Below are positions 43,189 through 51,183 of a stretch of 64,000 nucleotides of DNA, in pieces. Made by a program: the position numbers and the translations under genes. The notes below the pieces were generated by a model, which worked only from the letters and a program-made list of their open reading frames with translations, searched no databases and was not told the DNA's origin. Within the stretch, counting starts at the first letter, position 1; each line of letters begins with the position of its first letter. This DNA is from an uncultured Collinsella sp. (GTDB lineage Bacteria > Actinomycetota > Coriobacteriia > Coriobacteriales > Coriobacteriaceae): contig CATXXC010000010.1 of assembly GCA_958403385.1 (NCBI GenBank), positions 1 through 64,000 of the forward strand, read 5' to 3'.

Positions 43189-43542
43189 ATGGCTACCGTT
43201 GGCAGCATGGCACAGGTGAATGTTCGCGTAGATCGCTCGGTTAAAGAGCGCGCCGAGGAAGCGCTGCGGCTTTCGGGCGTCTCGCTGCCCGAGCTCATCA
43301 AAAAGGTCGTGGCCAAGGTCGCGCAGGGTGGCGGGCAGTGCGAGGAAGTGCTTGCGGCCGTCGACGACCGGCAGCAGACCGTCGCGCCCGATACTCCGTT
43401 CGCCGCGTCGTGGGCAGCGGCAGACCGGCTTTATGCAGATTTGGGCATCGCTACGTCGCCCGTATCCGACGATCGCGGTTGGGACACAATCTATTCCGAA
43501 GCCATGGACGAGCGCTATCGCCAAAAGGGGATGATCCTGTGA
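43189..43542 (+). CDS. RelB/DinJ-type ribbon-helix-helix antitoxin
   Basis: A 117-residue protein. The RHH domain is AQVNVRVDRSVKERAEEALR followed by LSGVSLPELIKKVVAKVAQG; the C-terminal half (about 60-117) would wrap the toxin. Start is ATG 43189 behind GAGGTTGAG; an in-frame ATG at 43144 overlaps the operator. Its last four bases overlap the GTG of the PIN toxin gene, the classic coupled antitoxin-toxin order. It likely represses its own promoter through the palindrome at 43153. Confidence 0.85.
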   Translation: MATVGSMAQVNVRVDRSVKERAEEALRLSGVSLPELIKKVVAKVAQGGGQCEEVLAAVDDRQQTVAPDTPFAASWAAADRLYADLGIATSPVSDDRGWDTIYSEAMDERYRQKGMIL

Positions 43543-44054
43543 GCGGGGCTCCCCTCAAAATAATGGTGGACGCCAACGTATGGGTTGATTCGTTTTGCGT
43601 CGACCATGCCGAGTCGCTTGCCGCGCGTGCGTTTATTGGGCAGGCGGCGGAGACGGGGGCATTGCTGTTCTTTCCGGTGCATATCGCCAAGGACGTGCTG
43701 TACGTTGTCCAACACGAGCTGAAGCGTAGCGTTCTTGCCAGCGGGGGAGCGCTCGACGAGGCATCTGCCCGTGCAATTGGCGATGCGGCGTTGGCGTTTG
43801 TTCGGAACATGACCGAAAACGCTACGGCCGTGGGTGCAGACGCATCCGATCTGTGGCTAGCCGACAAATATCTGACGCTCCATCGCGATTACGAGGACAA
43901 CTTGGTGCTCGCCGCGTGCAAGCGCGCACAGGTCGATTACTTAGTGACCAACGATCACAAGCTGCTCGAACATGCCGATCTTGCAGCGAAGACCCCGCGC
44001 CAAATGATGTCGATTCTTGCTTTGGCCGAACGCGGCGGCGCGGCTATCGGCTGA
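43539..44054 (+). CDS. PIN-domain toxin
   Basis: A 171-residue PIN protein, predicted metal-dependent RNase. The acidic residues are Asp in IMVDANVWVDSF, Asp in DYEDNLVLAACKRA and Asp in DYLVTNDHKLLEHA. Start is GTG, overlapping the antitoxin stop. The pairing of a DinJ-like RHH antitoxin with a PIN toxin is a common hybrid type II arrangement. The target RNA is unknown. Confidence 0.85.
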   Translation: MSGAPLKIMVDANVWVDSFCVDHAESLAARAFIGQAAETGALLFFPVHIAKDVLYVVQHELKRSVLASGGALDEASARAIGDAALAFVRNMTENATAVGADASDLWLADKYLTLHRDYEDNLVLAACKRAQVDYLVTNDHKLLEHADLAAKTPRQMMSILALAERGGAAIG

Positions 44055-44112
44055 CGCGAACTGTTTGCGGGCCTCTTGGACGACGATGCGCCAAGGGACT
44101 CGCGTCTGCTAT

Positions 44113-44547
44113 TTACAAAAGCTCGGCCTTAATGGTGGGACTTTCTGCGAGCTGCTCGGCTGCCTTTTCGTCTGAGCTGTCGAGTGCTGCCAGACTGCGG
44201 TAGACCCACTCGTTGACCTGGGTGTTCTTGACGCCTGCAGTCTGCATAAGGGTACCTACCTCGCGGATTGCTGCGAGCAGATCGGCCTTGGGACCTGCGA
44301 GCTCTACCTCGATACCGTGGTAGGCGGCCACGCCGCGGTTCTCACTCACGTGGTCGATAAAGCCCTCGACGGTCTCAAGCTGCTGGGCGAGAGCTGCATC
44401 ATCGTCGGCGTCCAGCGCGACGAGTGCGTTCGATACCGTGAGGGCGGGATGTCCGCAGGGGACAAAGCCTTCGATGACATCCATAGCTTCGGTAATGGTT
44501 GAGCCCAGGCCTGCGAGGGCATTGACGAGTTGCTGCTTGGTATCCAT
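44113..44547 (-). CDS. Conserved-looking protein of unknown function
   Basis: A 144-residue acidic, soluble, mostly helical protein that I do not recognise. Features: MDTKQQLVNALAGLGSTITE at the start, one Cys (FVPCGHPALTVSNALVALDA), and an Ala/Glu-rich end. There is no signal peptide or membrane span. RBS AAAGGA is correctly placed and codon use is strongly GC-third, so it is a real gene. It is transcribed alone, opposite to the toxin-antitoxin pair and the tmRNA. Confidence 0.7.
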   Translation of the reverse strand: MDTKQQLVNALAGLGSTITEAMDVIEGFVPCGHPALTVSNALVALDADDDAALAQQLETVEGFIDHVSENRGVAAYHGIEVELAGPKADLLAAIREVGTLMQTAGVKNTQVNEWVYRSLAALDSSDEKAAEQLAESPTIKAELL

Positions 44548-44784
44548 GGCGGTCCTTTCGACGGGTCAATTTTGCTTGGCGAAAATATACGTGACGCGAT
44601 CGGTAGCAAAAGTGCGAAGTGCGGCGCACATTGGGGTCTTCACAGCTCGTGCATAGAACAGCTGTCCGCTTTCAGAACGTGGTAAGATAACACTCCACAA
44701 GCGGGGCTCGCCCCGCATGTTCCTTGAAAAGTCGACGGGTGTTGGGTGCTCGTGCCCAATGCCATCCAGACTTTCCCGACATTC

Positions 44785-45148
44785 GGGGGCGACTGGTTTC
44801 GACACGATAGCTCTGAGAGAGGAAGCAAGCCGAGGTCTCCTCGCCTCGTTAAACAGGGGTACCGTCAAATTGAATTGACAACAACTCTTCTTTTGAGCCT
44901 ATGGCTCTCGCTGCTTAGTTTATAGCGGCGCGTCAACCCGGTGATTTCCCCGACACCGGCGCGACGTCATGTTAGGGGAATGCTCCTGCGCACGTAATCG
45001 GTATGGCGCAGGCTAAGACCGAACCGGTTAGGACGCCGCGAGCGTGTCGCTGCGCGCAAAGCGTCCGAGACTAAACCAGCGACTGAGCTTGGAGATGCCA
45101 ATCAGGGGGCTTTCGTGGACCGGAGTTCGATTCTCCGCGCCTCCACCA
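44785..45148 (+). ncRNA. ssrA: Transfer-messenger RNA
   Basis: A 364-nt tmRNA. The 5' end GGGGGCGACTGGTTTCGACA and 3' end GTTCGATTCTCCGCGCCTCC plus ACCA form the alanyl tRNA-like acceptor; the 7-bp acceptor stem pairs with one G-U and CCA is encoded. The tag frame ends TAG at 44916-44918 and reads DNNSSFEPMALAA (44877-44915); the exact resume codon (GAC or the next AAC) is not certain. Pseudoknot-like pairs fill the middle. It rescues stalled ribosomes with SmpB. A GCGGGG-CTCG-CCCCGC hairpin lies upstream near 44701. Confidence 0.95.
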
Positions 45149-45158
45149 TAAGCAACAG

Positions 45159-45190
45159 ACAGGTAGATATTCGTATCTGCCTGTTTTTTT
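45159..45190 (+). terminator. tmRNA terminator
   Basis: An 11-bp stem with one G-T pair, TTCG tetraloop (45170-45173) and a run of seven T. Confidence 0.93.
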
Positions 45191-45205
45191 ATTTCTAGTC
45201 CGTAC

Positions 45206-45460
45206 CGCGGAGAATCGAACTCTGTGCAGGGCGCGGGCGTAAAGAAAACGCGTAAGCGTTTTTAGCCCGCGGGCGAGGACGCCGGTAGGCGGCCGAAGCC
45301 GGTGCGTATTTGCGAAGTAAATACGCGGATTCTCCGCGCAATGCCTCAGCCCAAAACAGATGCGATGTCGATCGGATGACAGCCGACAATGCCCCCGCGC
45401 CAACGTCATCTCTACCCGCGGAGAATCGAACTCTATGCAGGGCGCGAGCGTAAAGAAAAC
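45206..45460. repeat. tmRNA-end fragments and a 46-bp direct repeat
   Basis: CGCGGAGAATCGAACTC at 45206-45222 and 45417-45433 is the exact reverse complement of tmRNA bases 45123-45139. Each copy starts a closely similar ~46-bp direct repeat running to GTAAAGAAAACGC. GATTCTCCGCGC (45328-45339) repeats tmRNA 45129-45140 in direct orientation. No gene is supported here. The pattern suggests decayed attachment sites of elements that used the tmRNA end. Confidence 0.7.
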
Positions 45461-45476
45461 GCCTTGGCAACGCAGA

Positions 45477-45746
45477 CCGGGACGCGCTTTCCCAATGGCG
45501 GCCCAGGCGGAAAGCGTGTCCCGGAATCCGCGCTCAGACTGGGACGTAGTTTCCGGATGGCGCCTCAAGCGGAAACTGCGACCCGGAATCCCGCCGTAGA
45601 GTGGGACATGCTTTCCCAATGGCAGCTCAAGCGGAAAGCGCATCCCGGAATCTAAGCTCGGAATGGGATTCATTTTCCTGATGGTGGGCTCAGCGGAAAA
45701 TGAGACCCGGAATTTGCTCTGAGAACGGGACACACTTTCCGCTTCA
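45477..45746. repeat. Tandem array of 62-bp hairpin repeats
   Basis: GGGA-type unit starts lie at exactly 45479, 45541, 45603, 45665 and 45727, spaced 62 bp. In the first four units a 14-nt arm (GGGACNNNCTTTCC form) pairs with a second arm 16 nt later, followed by GGAAT. The fifth unit keeps only its first arm. Stem bases change in pairs between units (position 9 C:G, G:C, C:G, T:A; position 8 G:C, A:T, G:C, A:T). A minus-strand frame spans the array, but 62 is not a multiple of three, so the repetition is not coding. Confidence 0.9.
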
Positions 45747-45827
45747 CCTGCCGCCTCGAAAAACCTGCGCTCTCACCATCCCAAAACTGGGTAGAAGAAA
45801 GCCAAAACGCAATCGCAGGAGGTCAAC

Positions 45828-46706
45828 ATGACTGCAGAAGATAAGGCAAAGAACGCCGGCAAGGTCGCGCTCGTCCTGGAGGGCGGTAGCTTTCGCGGGC
45901 AATTTACCGCAGGCGTGCTCGACGTCCTCATGGAGGCTGGTGTCGAAATCCCGGCGGTGTACGGCGTCTCGGCCGGCGCCCTCAACGGCGTGAACTATAA
46001 GTCGCACCAGATCGGCCGTGCCAACCGCATCAACCTGGCTTTCTGCAACGACAGTCGCTTCATGGGCGCCGCATCGTTTGCGTCCACGGGCTCTATTGTG
46101 GGTTACGACTTTATCTTCAACGATGTTCAGGACCGCCTGGATCCCTTTGACAACGAGACGTTCGACGCCAGTCCCATCGAGATGTACGCCGTCGCGACGG
46201 ACATGCTCTTTGGAACCGCCACGTACCTCCCGGTTAAAAGCGCCGTGCTCGACCTCGACGCCGTGCGTGCCTCGACCTCGCTGCCGCTGGTGACGCCGCC
46301 AGTCGAGATTGACGGGCACAAATACGTCGACGGCGGCGTAGCCGATTCGATCCCCATCGAGCACGTGCTGGAGGAAGCGGGCTTCAATCGCGCGGTTGTC
46401 ATTGTCACGCAGGACCGCTCGTACGAGAAAAAGCCCTACGAGTTTATGCCCGCCGCACGTGCTCGCTATGCCGACTACCCCTACCTGCTCGAGGCTATCG
46501 AGACGCGCCACGACCGCTATAACATCCAGCGCATGCACCTGTGGAAGTATGAGCGCGAGGGCCGTGCGTTGGTCGTTGCTCCGCAAAAGCCGGTCGAGGT
46601 CGGCCATGTCGAACACGATCCGGCAAAGCTGCTCGACCTGTATATTCAGGGTCGCCAGGAGGCAAAGCGCCTACTGAGCGATATCGAGGCATTTGTCGAG
46701 CGCTAG
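45828..46706 (+). CDS. Patatin-like phospholipase
   Basis: A 292-residue serine acyl hydrolase. The oxyanion loop is LEGGSFRGQFTAGVLD, the nucleophile lies in YGVSAGALNG, and the dyad Asp in KYVDGGVADSIP. There is no signal peptide, so it is cytosolic or membrane-associated. Patatin proteins split acyl chains from lipids; its substrate is unknown. It has a strong AGGAGG ribosome site. The upstream hairpin array ends about 80 bp before it, so its transcript leader may include part of the array. Confidence 0.92.
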   Translation: MTAEDKAKNAGKVALVLEGGSFRGQFTAGVLDVLMEAGVEIPAVYGVSAGALNGVNYKSHQIGRANRINLAFCNDSRFMGAASFASTGSIVGYDFIFNDVQDRLDPFDNETFDASPIEMYAVATDMLFGTATYLPVKSAVLDLDAVRASTSLPLVTPPVEIDGHKYVDGGVADSIPIEHVLEEAGFNRAVVIVTQDRSYEKKPYEFMPAARARYADYPYLLEAIETRHDRYNIQRMHLWKYEREGRALVVAPQKPVEVGHVEHDPAKLLDLYIQGRQEAKRLLSDIEAFVER

Positions 46707-46769
46707 TGTCGCGACGTCATGACCCATGGATGACATGTGCAGAAACTCTGGTCGGAGCCAAAATACCTG

Positions 46770-46797
46770 TTGACTCGGGCGGCGAGCGGGGTAATAT
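46770..46797 (+). promoter_or_regulatory. Promoter of the rplM-rpsI operon
   Basis: -35 TTGACT (46770-46775), 16-bp spacer, -10 TAATAT (46792-46797), with a 60-nt leader before the GTG start. Confidence 0.7.
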
Positions 46798-46863
46798 GGA
46801 CGGGTTACTTGCAGAGCCCCGTGAATCTCTGTAACAACACGTACTGTACATGGAGGAGTCTAA

Positions 46864-47307
46864 GTGATTTCGAAATCGACTCACTACGCCAAGCAGGGCG
46901 AGGTCCAGCGCAACTGGGTTCTCGTCGACGCCGATGGTGCTGTCCTGGGCCGTCTTGCCACCCAGATCGCAATGATTCTGCGCGGTAAGAACAAGCCCCA
47001 GTTCACGCCCAACAGCGACTGCGGCGACTTCGTTGTCGTCATCAACGCCGATAAGGTCCAGCTTACCGGTAACAAGGCCGACACGAAGACCTATTATCGC
47101 CACAGCGGCTACAACGGCGGCCTCAAGGCTGAGAGCTTCCGCCAGGCTATGGAGAAGCACCCGGAGAAGGTCATCGAGCGCGCCGTTCGCGGCATGCTGC
47201 CCAAGACCACCCTCGGCCGTGCCCAGATGACCAAGCTTAAGGTCTACGCTGGTGCCGAGCATCCGCATGCTGCCCAGAACCCCACGAAGATTGAGCTGGA
47301 GGCTTAA
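46864..47307 (+). CDS. rplM: 50S ribosomal protein L13
   Basis: A 147-residue L13: WVLVDADGAVLGRLATQIA, LRGKNKPQFTP, YYRHSGYNGG and AVRGMLPKTTLGR are family landmarks. Start is GTG behind ATGGAGGAG. rpsI follows after 2 nt, the standard pairing. Confidence 0.98.
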   Translation: MISKSTHYAKQGEVQRNWVLVDADGAVLGRLATQIAMILRGKNKPQFTPNSDCGDFVVVINADKVQLTGNKADTKTYYRHSGYNGGLKAESFRQAMEKHPEKVIERAVRGMLPKTTLGRAQMTKLKVYAGAEHPHAAQNPTKIELEA

Positions 47308-47309
47308 AG

Positions 47310-47705
<396 letters not shown>

Positions 47706-47736
47706 GGTTTTATCTCCTTTCGAGATACAATGTACA

Positions 47737-47778
47737 AGCGGGGCCTGCCGATTCCTCGGCGGGTCCCGCTTTTCTTTT
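47737..47778 (+). terminator. Terminator after rpsI
   Basis: AGCGGG...CTGCCGA / TCGGCGGGTCCCGCT hairpin, then TTTTCTTTTT. Confidence 0.9.
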
Positions 47779-47828
47779 TCGACTAGGGTGGGCGGTTGCA
47801 TATCGCCTGCTAGGGAAGGAGCAATCCT

Positions 47829-49166
47829 ATGCCCCAGAACATCTTCGGTACCGACGGCGTCCGTGGCGTCGCCAACGCCGATCTTTCGTGCGACCTCGCG
47901 TTTCGTCTGGGCCGCGCGGCGACCAAGTTTCTTGGTCCGGATATCTGCATCGGCCGCGATACGCGTCTTTCGGGCACCATGCTCGAGAGTGCTCTGACCG
48001 CCGGCATTATGGCCGAGGGCGGCCGTCCGCACTGCTGCGGCGTCATCCCCACGCCTGCCGTGGCGCTGCTCACCGTTCAAAACGAGCTCGATGGCGGCAT
48101 CGTCATCTCTGCTTCGCATAATCCGCCGGAGTTTAATGGCATCAAGTTCTTTAGCCGCAAGGGCATGAAGCTTCCCGATGCTGTCGAGGAAGAGATCAGC
48201 GCCTGGGTCATGTCCGAGGAAGCCATGGCTGCCGACACGCTGCCGACCGGTGCCGGCGTGGGCCACATCATCAAGATGAAGGACGCTCGCAAGGCATACG
48301 TCGACCACGCCATCGATACGCTTGATGGCCTGAGGCTCGACGGCCTGGTCGTTGCCGTCGACTGCGGCCACGGTGCTTCTTGCCAGACCACGCCCGCCGC
48401 GCTGCAGCGCCTGGGTGCCACGGTCCATGCCATCAACACCGATTATTGCGGCACCGACATTAATGTTGAGTGCGGCTCTACGCACCTCGAGCCCCTTCGC
48501 GAGCTCGTGCTGCGCACCCATGCTGATATCGGCCTGGCCCACGACGGCGACGCCGACCGCGTACTGTTCGTGGACAGCGAGGGCAATGAGATCGACGGTG
48601 ACTACATCCTGGCTATCTGCGGTTCTGACCTCGCCGCTCGCGGCAAGCTCGCCAACTCCGAGATCGTCTCGACCGTCATGTGCAACCTGGGCTTCTCCAT
48701 CGCTATGAAGGAGCAGGGCTTCGAGATGGTCCAGACCGCCGTGGGCGACCGCTACGTTCTGGAGCGCATGCTCGCGGACGGCGCCGTCATCGGCGGCGAA
48801 CAGTCCGGCCACATCATCTTCCTGGAGCACAACACCACCGGTGACGGCCTGGTGACGGCTCTGCAGCTGCTGGCCGTGCTCAAGCGCACCGGTCGCACCC
48901 TCACCGATCTTGCCGGTATCATGAAGAAGTACCCGCAGGTACTCGTCAACGTGCATTCCGACAACAAGGCTGGTCTGGACGATTGCCAGCCCATCTGGGA
49001 TGCCGTCGCTGCCGCCGAGAAGGAGCTTGACGGCCGCGGCCGCATTCTGGTGCGCCCGAGCGGTACCGAGCCGCTGGTCCGCGTGATGGCCGAGGCCGAG
49101 ACGCACGAGCTGACCCAGCGCGTTGTCGACGACATCGTCGAGGTTGTCAAGCGCGAACTTCCCTAA
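47829..49166 (+). CDS. glmM: Phosphoglucosamine mutase
   Basis: A 445-residue mutase converting glucosamine-6-phosphate to glucosamine-1-phosphate for cell-wall precursors. N-terminal FGTDGVRGVAN, phosphoserine loop SASHNPPEFNG, metal loop DGDADRV and sugar loop GGEQSGHII are all present; the C-terminal phosphate loop is RPSGTEPLVRVM. It lies near a PTS EIIA gene and nagB, an amino-sugar neighbourhood. Confidence 0.97.
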   Translation: MPQNIFGTDGVRGVANADLSCDLAFRLGRAATKFLGPDICIGRDTRLSGTMLESALTAGIMAEGGRPHCCGVIPTPAVALLTVQNELDGGIVISASHNPPEFNGIKFFSRKGMKLPDAVEEEISAWVMSEEAMAADTLPTGAGVGHIIKMKDARKAYVDHAIDTLDGLRLDGLVVAVDCGHGASCQTTPAALQRLGATVHAINTDYCGTDINVECGSTHLEPLRELVLRTHADIGLAHDGDADRVLFVDSEGNEIDGDYILAICGSDLAARGKLANSEIVSTVMCNLGFSIAMKEQGFEMVQTAVGDRYVLERMLADGAVIGGEQSGHIIFLEHNTTGDGLVTALQLLAVLKRTGRTLTDLAGIMKKYPQVLVNVHSDNKAGLDDCQPIWDAVAAAEKELDGRGRILVRPSGTEPLVRVMAEAETHELTQRVVDDIVEVVKRELP

Positions 49167-49237
49167 TGGTCAAAAACGGGTGCCAAGTGGTAAACTGTTA
49201 AGGTTATTTTGGTTAATCGGTATGTCCGAGGGGGAGC

Positions 49238-49735
49238 ATGTTCACTAAAGTCCTAAGGTCTTTTGGTATGCGTGGTCGAGTCCTTACGCTGGATGCTCCC
49301 ATCTCGGGCGACGTCATTCCGCTCTCCGAGGTAAACGATCAGACGTTTGCCACCGGCCTTTTGGGCCAGGGCGTGGCGATTCAGCCCACCGGAACGCGTG
49401 TGATTGCACCGGCTGATGCCAAGGTCGAGGCCATTTTTCCCACGGGACACGCCGTTGCGCTTAACACGGTCGATGGCTTGGACGTGCTCATCCACGTTGG
49501 TTTGGACACTGTTCAGCTCGAGGGCAAGCACTTTACCGTACATGCGCAAGTGGGTGACATCGTCCATAAGGGCGATGTACTCATTGAGTTCGATCGCGAG
49601 GCAATTGCTGCCGAGGGCTACGATGTGACGGTTCCCATCTTGGTGTGCAACTCCGTTGAGTTCTCGAGCATCAAGGGTTCCGTTGGCGTGCATGTCGAAG
49701 AGATGGACCAGCTCATCGTTGCTCGCGAGCGCTAG
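49238..49735 (+). CDS. Glucose-type PTS EIIA protein
   Basis: A 165-residue stand-alone EIIA of the Glc family (Crr-like). The phosphorylated His is in GLDVLIHVGLDTVQL (about residue 86); a second active-site His would be in FTVHAQVGD. The N terminus is VLTLDAPISGDVIPLSEVND. It passes phosphate from HPr to a sugar-specific EIIB not seen in this window. Upstream of nagB, it may serve N-acetylglucosamine or glucose uptake. RBS GGGGGAG. Confidence 0.93.
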   Translation: MFTKVLRSFGMRGRVLTLDAPISGDVIPLSEVNDQTFATGLLGQGVAIQPTGTRVIAPADAKVEAIFPTGHAVALNTVDGLDVLIHVGLDTVQLEGKHFTVHAQVGDIVHKGDVLIEFDREAIAAEGYDVTVPILVCNSVEFSSIKGSVGVHVEEMDQLIVARER

Positions 49736-49775
49736 CAAGTGCACGTGGCCATTAGCCTACAATTCAAACACGTTT

Positions 49776-49809
49776 ACGGAGGGCGCTCTTGAAAGAGGAC
49801 GCCCTCCGT
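49776..49809 (+). other. Hairpin between the EIIA gene and nagB
   Basis: ACGGAGGGCG (49776-49785) pairs with CGCCCTCCGT (49800-49809); no T-run follows, so termination is uncertain. The remaining 200 bp before nagB show no gene and no motif I can name. Confidence 0.6.
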
Positions 49810-50006
49810 GGCAAGATGGGATTTGTCCGAAGCTAAAAGGCTTTGGGTCACCGTGGACGGGCAGGGGCCTCGACGCGGTTAGACACGAGACACATACATT
49901 ACGCGACCTCGCCCTGGTGGCCGCACACGTTGGTTGCGGCCGACGCGGGCCGCGGGCAAGTGCTTGTAAGGGAGCCTTGCCTCTCTTGTACGAGAAAGGA
50001 CGCGTA

Positions 50007-50735
50007 ATGAAGATCATTAAAGCTAAAGACTACGAGGATATGAGCCGCAAGGCCGCCAATATTATCTCGGCGCAGGTTATCCTCAAGCCCGACTGTGTGC
50101 TGGGCCTTGCCACCGGCTCCACCCCGATCGGTGCCTACAAGCAGCTCGCTGCTTGGTACAAGAAGGGCGACGTCGACTTTGCCGAGGTCAGCACCTACAA
50201 CCTGGACGAGTATCGCGGCCTTTCGCACGACGATCCCCAGAGCTATCACTACTTCATGCGTGAGAACTTCTTCGATCACATCAACATCGACCTGAACAAC
50301 ACGCATGTGCCCGACGGTTCCAACCCAGACGCCGCCGCTGCCTGCTCTGAGTACGACAAGATCGTCGCCGCCGCCGGTTACCCGGATCTGCAGCTGCTCG
50401 GCATTGGCAACAACGGCCATATCGGTTTCAACGAGCCCGATGACCACTTCTCCAAGGGCACGCACTGCGTCGACCTCACCGAGAGCACCATTCAGGCCAA
50501 CAGCCGCCTGTTCGACAGCATCGACGATGTTCCCCGTCAGGCCTACACCATGGGTACCCAGACCATCATGTATGCCCGCATGATCCTGGTCGTCGCCAAC
50601 GGCGAGGCCAAGGCTCAGGCCGTGCATGACATGTGCTATGGCCCGGTTACGCCCGAGTGCCCGGCTTCGATCCTGCAGCTGCACACCAACTGCGTTGTCG
50701 TTGCCGACGAGGCCGCCCTTTCGCTCTGCGAGTAG
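50007..50735 (+). CDS. nagB: Glucosamine-6-phosphate deaminase
   Basis: A 242-residue NagB that turns glucosamine-6-phosphate into fructose-6-phosphate and ammonia. LGLATGSTPIGAYKQL binds phosphate, STYNLDEYRGL carries the catalytic Asp, GIGNNGHIGFNEP holds the His loop, and TMGTQTIMYAR is conserved. Start is ATG 50007 behind GAAAGGA; the longer frame from 49656 runs back into the EIIA gene. With glmM and EIIA it forms an amino-sugar group. Confidence 0.97.
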   Translation: MKIIKAKDYEDMSRKAANIISAQVILKPDCVLGLATGSTPIGAYKQLAAWYKKGDVDFAEVSTYNLDEYRGLSHDDPQSYHYFMRENFFDHINIDLNNTHVPDGSNPDAAAACSEYDKIVAAAGYPDLQLLGIGNNGHIGFNEPDDHFSKGTHCVDLTESTIQANSRLFDSIDDVPRQAYTMGTQTIMYARMILVVANGEAKAQAVHDMCYGPVTPECPASILQLHTNCVVVADEAALSLCE

Positions 50736-51183
50736 CGCGAATCTTGCACCTCGACATAGCCTTGCCTAAGGCCTCCGCTTTGCGGGGGCCTTTTTGCTAT
50801 CCTTTTCCGCCCACTTGACCAAAATCTTGGCGCAAGCTTGACGAATGCCGGATGCCCAACAGCTTGATTCATTCTATACCAGATTCTATGCAAAAATGCC
50901 ACTAGAAGGTCGTAGACGGTAGCGCGTGCTAGGCGAGTTGAATGACATAGCTGAACCTTGTTCATCTGCGTTACACTGCCGCTTAGATGGGACAAGCTGA
51001 CAAGGTCATTTACCTGCTTAAAGACCGATTAGTCGGGGGATTAATAACAATCGGCCCTCGCTGTACAAAAACTTGCCGCTTGCGTACCACAAGACAACCT
51101 AAAACACAAGGTCGCTCTATTCATAGCGCGGCTTGTATGGTCTTGCGGCTACAGTGTCCATACGGTCGAGTTGAGGAGCGGGC
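50736..51183. other. Intergenic region between nagB and the SARP-like regulator
   Basis: It contains the nagB terminator at 50769-50795 and a short CCGA-TTAG-TCGG hairpin near 51024. A 67-codon frame at 50987-51190 lacks a ribosome site. No convincing promoter or gene otherwise. Confidence 0.6.
50769..50795 (+). terminator. Terminator after nagB
   Basis: A 10-bp stem AGGCCTCCGC / GCGGGGGCCT (one G-T) with a TTT loop, then TTTT. Confidence 0.92.

Noticed and set aside
45071..45733. A 220-codon minus-strand frame across tmRNA and the hairpin array
   Set aside because: It overlaps the tmRNA, reads through structured repeats with a non-triplet period and has no ribosome site.
45477..45746. Reading the 62-bp array as a CRISPR
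   Set aside because: No repeat/spacer division, units diverge throughout, and no cas genes are in the window.
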